A DNA stretch of 64,000 bases from Lutibacter sp. (GCF_021647475.1 NZ_JAKIUR010000001.1:1-64000), one strand, 5' to 3'. Numbered from the stretch's first letter, positions 53,535 to 61,583 are shown. Notes: generated by a model from the sequence alone, not told the origin. Numbers and translations are program-made.

Positions 53535-54131
53535 ATGAAAAAAATAATTATTGAAGAAAGCTTACAAAAAGTACTTTCTTATGTTGAATATAGAACACTT
53601 TTAAAAAAATCATTGCTAACCAAAACAAAACAAGAGATTGAAAACGATGTTTTTTTAGGATATACCTTACTTAATGATAAAAGGATGGACAGACTGGATA
53701 AAACATTAAAACTATCAGAAGAAACCATTAATTCAATTCAAAATTTAACATCTTCTTTCTCTTTTTTAGTTATTAGTGAAGGCTGGTGTGGTGATTCTGC
53801 ACAGGTTTTACCTATTTTAAATAAAATAGCAACTTCTTCTTCAAATATAGATTTAAAAATTGTTTTTAGAGATGAAAATGAAGGTTTAATGAATCAATTT
53901 TTAACCAATGGCAGTAAATCTATTCCTAAAGTAATTATTGTAGATGCCAATAATAAAGTGATCAATTCTTGGGGCCCACGTCCTTCAATTGCTACTAAAA
54001 TGGTGTTAGATTATAAAGAAAAACACGGAGTTATTGATGCTGAATTTAAAAAAGATTTACAGCTATGGTACAATAAAGATAAAGGACATAATACAGAAAA
54101 TGATATACTTAAATTATTGAAAGCTTCTTAA
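53535..54131 (+). CDS. Thioredoxin-family protein with WCGDS motif
   Basis: Cytosolic thioredoxin-fold protein of 198 residues. The active-site position reads EGWCGDSAQVLP (W84, C85, S88), so only the N-terminal cysteine of CxxC is kept. The cis-proline segment is SIPKVII (about 134-140). Family members of this form are common in Bacteroidota and uncharacterised; a monothiol mechanism or non-redox role is likely. It diverges from the nos operon but has its own complete promoter. Confidence 0.8.
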   Translation: MKKIIIEESLQKVLSYVEYRTLLKKSLLTKTKQEIENDVFLGYTLLNDKRMDRLDKTLKLSEETINSIQNLTSSFSFLVISEGWCGDSAQVLPILNKIATSSSNIDLKIVFRDENEGLMNQFLTNGSKSIPKVIIVDANNKVINSWGPRPSIATKMVLDYKEKHGVIDAEFKKDLQLWYNKDKGHNTENDILKLLKAS

Positions 54132-54176
54132 TATTAATTGAAACAATTAATTACCTTTGTCGCTTAAAAAAAACAA

Positions 54177-54662
54177 ATGATTGTAGATTTTGAAGAAATT
54201 CCAGATTGGGGTAAACTTTGGGTTTTTCCTTCAAGTAGAAAATTTTATCCTCAAGAAATTCCTGAATTAAAACAACAAATTGAAACTTTTTTAAATAACT
54301 GGAATTCTGGAACGGATGTATTAAAAGCATCTTACCAAATAAAATACAATCGGTTTATTATTATTACTGTTGATGATTCTGAAATTAAATTATCTATTGA
54401 AGCTCATGATTCGTTAAGTGAGTTTATTCAAAATCTTGAAAAAAAATATAATCTTATTTTATTAGACAAGATAAATGTTTGCTATAAACAAGGAGAATTT
54501 GTGCAATACAAGGATTTAATAGCTTTTAAAAAGATGATAAAAAGTAAAGGAGTTTCTCAAAAAACTATTGTTTTTAACAATATGATTACTGCCAAAGAAG
54601 AATTAAAGAATAATTGGGAAATTAATATTATGGATAGTTATTTAAGTCACTTTTTTAAGTAA
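54177..54662 (+). CDS. Uncharacterised conserved flavobacterial protein
   Basis: Soluble protein of 161 residues beginning MIVDFEEIPDWGKLWVFPSSRKFY. It has no P-loop or other ATPase motif although similar proteins are sometimes labelled ABC transporter ATPase in flavobacterial genomes. Alternating strands and helices suggest a small alpha/beta fold. A -7 box TACCTTTG at 54152-54159 lies 17 bp before the start. It converges on truB. Confidence 0.65.
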   Translation: MIVDFEEIPDWGKLWVFPSSRKFYPQEIPELKQQIETFLNNWNSGTDVLKASYQIKYNRFIIITVDDSEIKLSIEAHDSLSEFIQNLEKKYNLILLDKINVCYKQGEFVQYKDLIAFKKMIKSKGVSQKTIVFNNMITAKEELKNNWEINIMDSYLSHFFK

Positions 54663-54673
54663 ATAAATCTAAG

Positions 54674-55366
54674 TTAACTCAACTTATTTTCTACAAAAGT
54701 TAAAGGAGCTACAGCATTTTCAACACTAAAATTTCCGATTTTTGTTCTACGTAATTTAGATAAATGCCCCCCCGATTTTAAGGCTTTTCCAAAATCAAAA
54801 GCCAACGATCTAATATAAGTTCCTTTGCTACAAACCACTCTAAAACTTACTTTAGGTAAAGTTATATTGGTAATTTCAAAAACTTCAATAGTAATTTTTC
54901 TGGTTTTAATTTCAGTGGTTTTTCCTTCCCTTGCCAATTTGTATAACTTTCTTCCATTTTTTCTGATTGCAGAAAAAATTGGTGGTTTCTGATTTATTTC
55001 ACCTACAAACTTTTTAGCTATTTCATATATCAATTTATCTGTAATATGTTCAACAGAAAAAGTTTCATTTATTTCAGTTTCTAAGTCATAGCTAGGTGTG
55101 GTTGCTCCTAAGGTAATTTCTCCTGTATATTCTTTTGTTTGTGCCTGATACGTTTCAATTTGTTTAGTGAATTTTCCTGTACATAATATTAACAATCCTG
55201 TAGCTAAAGGATCTAAAGTTCCAGCATGTCCAACTTTAATTTTTTTAATTCCAAATTTTAGGCTGATATGCCAACGGATTTTATTTACCACCTGAAAAGA
55301 AGTCCAGTGCAAAGGTTTATCTATCAATAAAACCTGCCCTGCTTTATAATTTTCGCCTGTTAACAT
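54674..55366 (-). CDS. truB: tRNA pseudouridine-55 synthase
   Basis: Forms pseudouridine 55 in the T-loop of tRNAs. The 230-residue protein shows the catalytic aspartate D52 in GHAGTLDPLATGLL, plus YTGEITLGATTPSYDLE (about 78-94) and the KGTYIRSLAFDFG motif (about 189-201). The C-terminal PUA-like extension of E. coli TruB is absent, as in many Bacteroidota. Its ATG overlaps the uppP stop by one base. Confidence 0.93.
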   Translation of the reverse strand: MLTGENYKAGQVLLIDKPLHWTSFQVVNKIRWHISLKFGIKKIKVGHAGTLDPLATGLLILCTGKFTKQIETYQAQTKEYTGEITLGATTPSYDLETEINETFSVEHITDKLIYEIAKKFVGEINQKPPIFSAIRKNGRKLYKLAREGKTTEIKTRKITIEVFEITNITLPKVSFRVVCSKGTYIRSLAFDFGKALKSGGHLSKLRRTKIGNFSVENAVAPLTFVENKLS

Positions 55367-56178
55367 TATATAAGTGTTAATTTATACACAAAAAAATGAA
55401 TGAAAATAATTGCAATTCCCACTATAATTCTATAATAACCAAATATTTTAAATCCACGTTTACTTAAATAATCGATAAAAGATTTTATAGCAAACATGGC
55501 TACTATAAAAGCGATGATATTACCGATTAAAAGATAATTAATTTGTTGAGATGTTAATGTAAAACCATTTTGATAATAATCAAATAATTTTTTGGCTGTT
55601 GCCCCAAACATTGTAGGGACAGCTAAAAAAAATGAAAATTCAGCTGCTGTTTTTCTATTTAATTTTTGAGTCATTCCACCAACAATAGTAGCACCACTTC
55701 TTGAAGTTCCAGGAATCATAGCTAAACATTGAAATAATCCAATTTTAAATGCAGTAGTATAACTTATCTTAGTATGTTCAGAAGGATTTTCATTATCAAG
55801 TTCTTCATTTGCTTTAAACCAATTATCCACTTTAAGCAAAATAAATCCACCCAAAATAAGTGTACTTGCCACCACTAACGGACTTTCTAATAATTCATCA
55901 ATAATATGATTAAAAAGCAATCCTAAAACAACTGCGGGTATAAAAGCAACTAATAATTTTAAATAAAAATCTACACTTTGAAAAAATCGTTTCCAATATA
56001 AAACCACCACAGCTAAAATTGCTCCTAGTTGAATTACAATAGTAAATAACTTTGTAAAATCTTCACCAGCAATATGCAAAAAAGAAGAGGCTAAAATTAA
56101 ATGACCCGTTGAAGAAACTGGTAAATATTCTGTAATTCCTTCTATAATGGCAAGCAGAATTACTTCAATATAATTCAT
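55366..56178 (-). CDS. uppP: Undecaprenyl-diphosphatase (BacA/UppP)
   Basis: Inner-membrane enzyme recycling undecaprenyl pyrophosphate for cell-wall synthesis; also gives bacitracin tolerance. The 270-residue protein has eight or so helices and both active-site motifs: EGITEYLPVSSTGHL (about 13-27) and PGTSRSGATIVGG (about 156-168). It lies 2 bp after the DUF3098 gene within the ftsX operon. Confidence 0.93.
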   Translation of the reverse strand: MNYIEVILLAIIEGITEYLPVSSTGHLILASSFLHIAGEDFTKLFTIVIQLGAILAVVVLYWKRFFQSVDFYLKLLVAFIPAVVLGLLFNHIIDELLESPLVVASTLILGGFILLKVDNWFKANEELDNENPSEHTKISYTTAFKIGLFQCLAMIPGTSRSGATIVGGMTQKLNRKTAAEFSFFLAVPTMFGATAKKLFDYYQNGFTLTSQQINYLLIGNIIAFIVAMFAIKSFIDYLSKRGFKIFGYYRIIVGIAIIFIHFFVYKLTLI

Positions 56179-56180
56179 AG

Positions 56181-56429
56181 TTATTTTTTAGATTTTGCTA
56201 AAATTGCATAAATCTCAACTGCCAAACCAATAAGAACCAAGGTTGGTGCTAAACGAATTCTTCTAAAATTATAAATATCAGGATTAAATACATTTGGGTT
56301 ATTACTACCGCCACCCGACATTAAAATAAATCCTAATGCAATAATTGCAATGCCAATTAGCATAATGATATAATTTTTTTTACCAAATAAAAATTGATTT
56401 TTTAAAGATGATTTTTTTTGTTTTGCCAT
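56181..56429 (-). CDS. DUF3098 small membrane protein
   Basis: Protein of 82 residues with two membrane helices (about 19-38 and 61-77) separated by a glycine/asparagine loop. Its place directly after ftsX and before uppP, with 1-2 bp gaps, and the two-helix layout fit DUF3098, a Bacteroidota family with the same neighbourhood. A role in division or envelope synthesis is inferred from the operon. Confidence 0.75.
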   Translation of the reverse strand: MAKQKKSSLKNQFLFGKKNYIIMLIGIAIIALGFILMSGGGSNNPNVFNPDIYNFRRIRLAPTLVLIGLAVEIYAILAKSKK

Positions 56430-56430
56430 A

Positions 56431-57309
56431 TTAATAATATAATTCGTCCACTTGTAAATTTAAAAATCGTTGTGTTGCAAAAAACGTACTTATCCAACTA
56501 ATTAGTATTCCTAATCCAAAAATAAATAAAGCTAAAAACCCTAACCATTTATAATCGGACAGCAAATTTAATTCGGGAACTACGTTATTAACGTACACAC
56601 CTACTGCAATTAAAGAAATAATAGCTACTGTTGCTCCTAAAAAACCTAGTTCAATACTTTTCCAAATAAAAGGTACTCTAATAAATTTTTTGGTAGCACC
56701 TACCATCTGCATCGTTTTAATAGTAAACCGTTTTGAATATACCGATAACCTAATAGAACTGTTTATTAAAACTACTGCAATTAATGTAAAAACACCGCTA
56801 AAAAGTAACATCCAAAAAGTGAGTCGGTTAATATTTCTAGTTAGCAAATCAATTAAAGATTTATCGTAGGAAATTTCATAAACCAAACTTCTATTTAACA
56901 AATTTTTCTCAATTGCAGCCATTTTTTCTGGCGTTACAAATTCCGATTTTAAAGTAATGTCAACTGCATTTTTTAATGGATTTTCGCCTAAAAATTCCAT
57001 AAAATCTTCTCCAATATCTTTACTGTACTTTTCTGCTGCCGCTTTTTTAGAAATATAGTTAATAGATTTTGTGTAATCTGCCCTTTTTAACTCTGCTTTT
57101 AAAATATCAACATCATTAGCTTTTGCATCATTTTTTAAAAAGATGGTCATAACTACCTGTTCTTTAAAATGCTTTGAAATACTTTTAGTTTTTATTAAAG
57201 TTAAGCCCAAAACACCTACTAAAAACAACACTAAAGCAATGCTAATTACTACCGAAAAGTAAGAAGATCGTAACCTTCTTTTTTGATATTTTTCAAAAGA
57301 TGTACTCAA
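56431..57309 (-). CDS. ftsX: Cell-division protein FtsX
   Basis: Permease-like partner of FtsE, regulating peptidoglycan hydrolases at the septum. The 292-residue protein has the FtsX topology: a cytoplasmic basic start (SFEKYQKRRLRSSY), helix 1 (about 18-38), a periplasmic domain (about 45-160), then helices 2-4 (about 166-190, 218-240, 258-282). ftsE is not adjacent, which is usual in Bacteroidota. First gene of the ftsX-DUF3098-uppP-truB operon. Confidence 0.9.
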   Translation of the reverse strand: MSTSFEKYQKRRLRSSYFSVVISIALVLFLVGVLGLTLIKTKSISKHFKEQVVMTIFLKNDAKANDVDILKAELKRADYTKSINYISKKAAAEKYSKDIGEDFMEFLGENPLKNAVDITLKSEFVTPEKMAAIEKNLLNRSLVYEISYDKSLIDLLTRNINRLTFWMLLFSGVFTLIAVVLINSSIRLSVYSKRFTIKTMQMVGATKKFIRVPFIWKSIELGFLGATVAIISLIAVGVYVNNVVPELNLLSDYKWLGFLALFIFGLGILISWISTFFATQRFLNLQVDELYY

Positions 57310-57407
57310 AATTTTATAAAGTTAAATATGTTGCAATATACAAATTAGTTGCGGATTGGTTAATGGGTAAATTGTTTATTTATTAGAAATTAGAAACCTT
57401 AATTATT

Positions 57408-57505
57408 ATGGTGTTTCCCTTTGGGTCGGGCTATCACTACTCGCTTTTTAATAGTAAAAAAACTATTAAAAGAGCTCAAACAAACCGTTCTATCCCTAAC
57501 ACAAA
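57408..57505. other. Non-coding hairpin segment beside the repeat island
   Basis: TTTTAATAGT (57446-57455) and ACTATTAAAA (57462-57471) form a 10-bp stem with an A6 loop, framed by GTTTCCCTTTGGGTCGGGC on the left and CGTTCTATCCCTAAC on the right. I recall similar GGGTCGGGC...CCCTAAC framed hairpins between genes in Flavobacterium, so it is probably another dispersed repeat or a structured RNA. An open frame covers it but does not look coding. Confidence 0.45.
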
Positions 57506-57585
57506 AAAACAAATTATTTTGCAAAAAACAAAACGTCATATTTATAGTGAAGTAGTTGCAAATGAAGTAATCCGATTCTTTATCC

Positions 57586-57819
57586 CGTCATTACGAGGAG
57601 CGTTAGCGACGAAGTAATCTGTCACTTTATTTCATCCCGTCCGTCACTGCGAGGAGTATTTCACGACGTGGCAGTCTCATGAATTGCGACAGATTGCCAC
57701 AGTTTTTCTCAAAACTTCGCAATGACAAAATCACACGTCATTACGAGGAGCATTAGCGACGAAGTAATCTCTTCCAATAAAAACGGATTTCACTACATTT
57801 CATTCCGCTCGCAATGACG
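57586..57819. repeat. Palindromic repeat array, left part (three units)
   Basis: Units at 57586-57622 (half), 57642-57726 and 57736-57819. Each full unit is a long imperfect palindrome, with CGTCAyTrCGAGGAG at one end, CGCAATGACR at the other, and an inner stem such as GTGGCAGTCT/AGATTGCCAC. The last unit ends within a few bases of the GIY-YIG gene. A related unit is inside the element at 26635-26836. Confidence 0.85.
57645..57746. repeat. 102-bp exact direct repeat, copy A
   Basis: Identical at all 102 positions to 58192-58293 when compared base by base. It spans one complete palindromic unit plus the first bases of the next. Confidence 0.92.
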
Positions 57820-57840
57820 AATAAAATAATATATTTGATT

Positions 57841-58137
57841 ATGAAAAAAAGCTATGTATATTTTATGACGAATAAAAATAATACGGTTATTTATATAGGA
57901 GTAACAAGTAATTTAATAAAACGTGTGTATCAACATAAAACCAAATCTTATAAAGGATTTACAAATAAATACAATTGTGATAAATTAGTTTATTTTGAAG
58001 AATTTGAAGATATTAATCAAGCTATTATTAGAGAAAAACAATTAAAAGCTGGAAATAGAAAACGAAAAGAAGAATTAATAAATATTGAGAACTCTGATTG
58101 GAATGATTTATCTGATGGATGGTTATTTCAATTTTAA
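57841..58137 (+). CDS. Small GIY-YIG endonuclease-domain protein inside repeat island
   Basis: Protein of 98 residues that is a single GIY-YIG nuclease domain. The frame is open from 57814 inside the preceding repeat, but the ATG at 57841 (MKKSYVYFMTNKNN) is the family start. Key motifs: YVYF (5-8), VIYIGVT (about 16-22, the YIG-like strand), the arginine in LIKRVYQHK (about 26-34), and the glutamate in AIIREKQLK (about 63-71). It resembles YhbQ/UPF0213-type proteins. A -7 box TATATTTG lies at 57830-57837. The repeat array restarts at the first base after the stop codon. Confidence 0.88.
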   Translation: MKKSYVYFMTNKNNTVIYIGVTSNLIKRVYQHKTKSYKGFTNKYNCDKLVYFEEFEDINQAIIREKQLKAGNRKRKEELINIENSDWNDLSDGWLFQF

Positions 58138-58454
58138 CGTCATTACGAGGAGCACAACGACGAAGTAATCTGCCACCTTCATCTCCTTCGCCACTGCGAG
58201 GAGTATTTCACGACGTGGCAGTCTCATGAATTGCGACAGATTGCCACAGTTTTTCTCAAAACTTCGCAATGACAAAATCACACGTCATTACGAAGGAGGC
58301 ACGATTGAAGTAATCTCATCATCCAAAACAAACAGATTGCTTCGCTACATTTCATTCCGCTCGCAATGACGTCATTACGAAGGAGGCACGACTGAAGTAA
58401 TCTGTTACTTTCAAGTTTACATCATGAGATTGCTTCACTCCGCTTGCAATGACG
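58138..58454. repeat. Palindromic repeat array, right part (four units)
   Basis: Units at 58138-58172 (half), 58189-58273, 58283-58370 and 58370-58454. The first begins directly after the GIY-YIG stop codon. The last two share the overlap GCAATGACGTCATTACG, end to end. The array stops 15 bp before the stop codon of the minus-strand epimerase gene and may also act as its terminator region. Confidence 0.85.
58192..58293. repeat. 102-bp exact direct repeat, copy B
   Basis: Identical to 57645-57746 and in the same orientation, with the GIY-YIG gene between them. Units elsewhere in the array are divergent, so this identity points to recent duplication or gene conversion. Confidence 0.92.
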
Positions 58455-58469
58455 TTATAAAACAAATAG

Positions 58470-58871
58470 CTAATCCACTTCTTGGCAAAGTTCAATTAAA
58501 ACACCATTAGTAGTTTTTGGATGTAAAAAAACCACTAACTTATTATCTGCTCCTTTTTTCGGTATTTCATTAAGTATGGTAAATCCTTCTTTTTTTAATC
58601 GTTTTACTTCACCTAAAATATCATCTACCGCAAATGCAATATGATGTACGCCTTCTCCTTTTTTTGCTAAAAATTTTGCAATCGGACTATCAATATTGGT
58701 TGCTTCTAGCAATTCTATTTTATTTTCGCCAACTTTAAAAAATGAAGTTTTTACGCCTTCACTTTTAACTTCTTCTATTTTGTAATGTTTTTCACCTAAA
58801 AGACTTGCAAAAAGTGCATTAGATTTTTCTAAATTTTTTACAGCAATTCCTATATGTTCAATTTTATTCAT
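58470..58871 (-). CDS. mce: Methylmalonyl-CoA epimerase, second copy
   Basis: Glyoxalase-fold protein of 133 residues, about half identical to the cluster copy at 36955. It keeps HIGIAV (near 5), KIELLEA, VHHIAFAV (near 75) and LIELC at the end, so the metal ligands are kept. Single gene between the repeat island and rbfA, diverging from rbfA. It may be the housekeeping epimerase while the other serves the decarboxylase operon. Confidence 0.88.
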   Translation of the reverse strand: MNKIEHIGIAVKNLEKSNALFASLLGEKHYKIEEVKSEGVKTSFFKVGENKIELLEATNIDSPIAKFLAKKGEGVHHIAFAVDDILGEVKRLKKEGFTILNEIPKKGADNKLVVFLHPKTTNGVLIELCQEVD

Positions 58872-58958
58872 CTTTGTAAAATTTGTAATTCAAAATTACT
58901 GAAAAAAATTGCAACTATTTATCTAATTTAAAAACAGTATTTATGTATATTTAATCGT

Positions 58959-58966
58959 TATTTTTG
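58959..58966 (+). promoter_or_regulatory. -7 box of rbfA, leaderless geometry
   Basis: TATTTTTG matches TAnnTTTG and ends only four bases before the ATG at 58971. Transcription starting at the usual distance would yield a leaderless or almost leaderless mRNA. Confidence 0.55.
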
Positions 58967-58970
58967 CAAT

Positions 58971-59363
58971 ATGGAAACAAACAGACAAAAAAAAATAGCA
59001 GGCGTTTTACAAAAAGATTTAGCAGATGTTTTGCAACGTGCTGCACATGACGGAATGAGAGGTGTAATAATTTCTGTAACTAAAGTACATGTAACCTCCG
59101 ATTTATCTCAAGCCAAAGTTTATATCAGTGTTTTTCCTCAATTAAAAAGAGATATTATTTTAAAAGGAGTAAAAGAAAATTCTTCAAGCATTAGATATGA
59201 AATGGCAAAAAGAACCAAAAATCAATTAAGAAGAATGCCAGAATTATCCTTTTTTATGGATGATAGCTTAGATTATATTGAAGATATTGATAGTGCTTTA
59301 AAAGGAGAAAAAGGAAATCCAATTAAAAATCCAGATTTACTATCTAAACGCCAAAAAAGATAA
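58971..59363 (+). CDS. rbfA: Ribosome-binding factor A
   Basis: 30S maturation factor of 130 residues that binds the 16S rRNA 5' helix. The N-terminus ETNRQKKIAGVLQKDLADVLQ and the KH-like region with KVHVTSDLSQAKVYISVFP (about 37-55) and the conserved RYEMAKRTKNQLRRMPELSFFMD (about 75-97) are diagnostic. The ABC permease gene begins one base after its stop. Confidence 0.93.
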   Translation: METNRQKKIAGVLQKDLADVLQRAAHDGMRGVIISVTKVHVTSDLSQAKVYISVFPQLKRDIILKGVKENSSSIRYEMAKRTKNQLRRMPELSFFMDDSLDYIEDIDSALKGEKGNPIKNPDLLSKRQKR

Positions 59364-59364
59364 T

Positions 59365-60567
59365 TTGAATTTTCCGTTGTACATAGCAAAGCGTTACTTG
59401 TTTTCAAAAAGCAGTAACAGTACTATCAACATAATTACCTTAATTGCTGGTATTGGTGTAATTGTTGGAAGTTTAGCTTTGTTTATTGTTTTATCTGGTT
59501 TTTCAGGACTACGAACTTTTAGTGTTGGTTTTTTAAAAACATCAGACCCCGATTTAAAAATTACAGCTACTCAAGGAAAATCCTTTTTTTTAAATGATAC
59601 TATCAAATCTATTTTAAAACAAGAAAATGGCATATTAAATTATAGTAAAGTAATTGAAGAACGTGCTTTTTTTGAATACAATAAAAAAACGCATATTGCA
59701 TTTATTAAAGGAGTTGATAGTAATTATACTAAAGTAAATAGTATTGATACTACCGTTTATATTGGCACTTGGCTTGATAAAAACATTCCTTACGGCTCCG
59801 TAATTGGCAATGGAATTTCAAATACTTTATCAGTAGGGGTTTTTGATTTTATTGAACCGCTTACTATTTATGTTCCAAAACCTGGAAAAGGATATGTTAT
59901 GAATCCTAAAAATGCTTTTTCAAAAATAAATACACAACCTATTGGTATTTTCGCTTTAACGGATGATTTAGATAAAAAATTCACTTTTGTCTGGCTTTCT
60001 GCATCACAACAATTATTGAATTATAAAAACAATCAGATTTCTGCAATTGAAATAAAACTAGCTAAAAACAGCAATTTAGCAGAAGTTCAAAATTCCTTAA
60101 TAAAAAAATTAGGCAATCGGTTTACCATTAAAAACAGAGAGCAGTTAAATTCTGTTTTCTACAAAATGTTAAATACTGAAAACTTAACATCCTATTTAAT
60201 ATTCACTTTAATTTTAATTATTGCGTTATTTAATGTTATTGGAGCGGTAATTATGATGATTTTAGAAAAAAAAGATAATTTAAAAACCTTATATAGTCTA
60301 GGTGCCAACATTAAGCAGATAAAAAAAGTATTTGTTTTACAAGGATTTTTATTAACCTTTTTTGGAATGATTATTGGAGTTAGCACAGGAGTTATTTTAG
60401 TACTATTGCAAAAGAAATATCATTTATTTATGATAACCAAACACCTTCCGTACCCTGTAGAATTAACTTTTTTTAATATTTTTACAGTAGTAATTACTAT
60501 TTTAGTTTTAGGTTTTATTTCCTCAAAAATTGCAAGTAGTAGAATTTCAAAAAAATTAGTTGAATAA
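59365..60567 (+). CDS. FtsX-like ABC permease (LolC/E-type), TTG start
   Basis: Inner-membrane permease of 400 residues. Helix 1 (about 22-45) is followed by a large periplasmic MacB-PCD-like domain (about 50-260) and three helices (about 272-300, 318-345, 362-385), the four-helix layout of the LolC/LolE/MacB group. The N-terminus NFPLYIAKRYLFSKSSNSTINIIT is typical of LolE-like proteins. The only suitable start is a TTG one base after the rbfA stop codon, indicating translational coupling. No ATPase gene (lolD) is adjacent. Probably lipoprotein release or outer-membrane delivery. Confidence 0.82.
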   Translation: MNFPLYIAKRYLFSKSSNSTINIITLIAGIGVIVGSLALFIVLSGFSGLRTFSVGFLKTSDPDLKITATQGKSFFLNDTIKSILKQENGILNYSKVIEERAFFEYNKKTHIAFIKGVDSNYTKVNSIDTTVYIGTWLDKNIPYGSVIGNGISNTLSVGVFDFIEPLTIYVPKPGKGYVMNPKNAFSKINTQPIGIFALTDDLDKKFTFVWLSASQQLLNYKNNQISAIEIKLAKNSNLAEVQNSLIKKLGNRFTIKNREQLNSVFYKMLNTENLTSYLIFTLILIIALFNVIGAVIMMILEKKDNLKTLYSLGANIKQIKKVFVLQGFLLTFFGMIIGVSTGVILVLLQKKYHLFMITKHLPYPVELTFFNIFTVVITILVLGFISSKIASSRISKKLVE

Positions 60568-60574
60568 TATTTCG

Positions 60575-61555
60575 TTAAGCAAACTTTTGAAGAACCTCGT
60601 CAAAAACATTAAAAACATCTTGAGCGGAATCTGAAGTAACCATTTTTAAACGATATTCTTTAAAATGAGGAATTCCTTTAAAATAATTACTGTAATGTCG
60701 GCGAGTTTCCATAACACCTACAATTTCATTTTCTTTCCATTCAATTTCCATTTGCAAATGACGTTTTGCCATTGCTACACGTTCTGCTATGGTAATTTCT
60801 GGCAAATGTTCACCCGTTTTAAAAAAATGCTTTACTTGTTTAAAAAACCACGGATTTCCAATACTTGCTCTACCAATCATTGCTCCATCCAATCCAAATC
60901 CATCTCTCATTTCCATTGCTTTTTCTGGCGTATTTACATCGCCATTTCCAAAAACCGGAATGTGCATTCTTGGGTTGTTTTTTACGGCTGCAATAAAACT
61001 CCAATCCGCTTCTCCTTTATACATTTGAGCTCTGGTTCTACCATGAATTGAAATTGCCTTACAGCCCACATCTTGCAAACGTTCAGCTACTTCTACTATT
61101 TTTATAGAATCAAAATCCCAACCCAACCTAGTTTTAACGGTAATTGGTAAATTGGTGTGTTTAACCATAGCATCCGTAAGTTTTACCATTAAATCAATAT
61201 CCTTTAAAATTCCTGCTCCTGCACCTTTACTTACTACTTTTTTAACAGGGCAACCAAAATTTATGTCAATAATATCTGGCTTAGATTGTGCTACAATCTC
61301 CACCGTTTTTAACATCGATTCTAAATTTGCTCCAAAAATTTGGATACCAACCGGACGTTCTTTTTCATAAATATCCAATTTTTTTCTACTTTTTACAGCA
61401 TCACGTATCAATCCTTCTGATGAAATAAATTCGGTATAAACCAAATCTGCTCCTTGCTCTTTACATAAAGCTCTAAATGGTGGATCACTTACGTCTTCCA
61501 TAGGTGCTAATAATAGCGGAAAATCTGGTAATTCTATATTTCCAATCTTAACCAA
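60575..61555 (-). CDS. dusB: tRNA-dihydrouridine synthase, DusB-like
   Basis: FMN-dependent enzyme reducing uridines in tRNA D-loops. The 326-residue protein shows APMEDVSDPPFRAL (about 17-30), the catalytic cysteine in INFGCPVKKVVSKGAG (about 98-113), KTRLGWD and GNGDVNTPEKA (about 203-213), followed by the Dus C-terminal helical domain. It converges on the ABC permease with a 7-bp gap. Confidence 0.9.
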   Translation of the reverse strand: MVKIGNIELPDFPLLLAPMEDVSDPPFRALCKEQGADLVYTEFISSEGLIRDAVKSRKKLDIYEKERPVGIQIFGANLESMLKTVEIVAQSKPDIIDINFGCPVKKVVSKGAGAGILKDIDLMVKLTDAMVKHTNLPITVKTRLGWDFDSIKIVEVAERLQDVGCKAISIHGRTRAQMYKGEADWSFIAAVKNNPRMHIPVFGNGDVNTPEKAMEMRDGFGLDGAMIGRASIGNPWFFKQVKHFFKTGEHLPEITIAERVAMAKRHLQMEIEWKENEIVGVMETRRHYSNYFKGIPHFKEYRLKMVTSDSAQDVFNVFDEVLQKFA

Positions 61556-61575
61556 TATATTTGTTTTTTTGATGG

Positions 61576-61583
61576 CAAAAATA
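61576..61583 (-). promoter_or_regulatory. -7 box of dusB
   Basis: Plus-strand CAAAAATA reads TATTTTTG on the minus strand, matching TAnnTTTG, 20 bp before the dusB start. Confidence 0.5.

Noticed and set aside
54177..54662. ABC transporter ATPase label for the 161-residue protein
   Set aside because: No Walker A, signature or Walker B motif is present; the label appears to be an inherited mistake.
57408..57617. 69-codon open frame over the framed hairpin and first repeat unit
   Set aside because: The frame runs through a hairpin and into the palindromic repeat, has no ribosome-binding signal and no protein-like composition. It is better explained as non-coding repeat DNA.
57661..57710. Possible sigma-54 promoter TGGCA...TTGC in the repeat unit
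   Set aside because: The GG to GC distance is several bases too long for a -24/-12 promoter, and the same words occur in every copy of the repeat.
57814..57840. Upstream extension of the GIY-YIG frame
   Set aside because: The added residues are encoded by the end of a repeat unit; the family N-terminus begins at the ATG at 57841, directly after a -7 box.
57586..58454. CRISPR array
   Set aside because: Units are long, variable palindromes with no regular unique spacers of constant length, and no cas genes are near.
60665..61051. Open frames opposite dusB and other long genes
   Set aside because: They are shadows of well-supported genes on the other strand, without family similarity or start signals.
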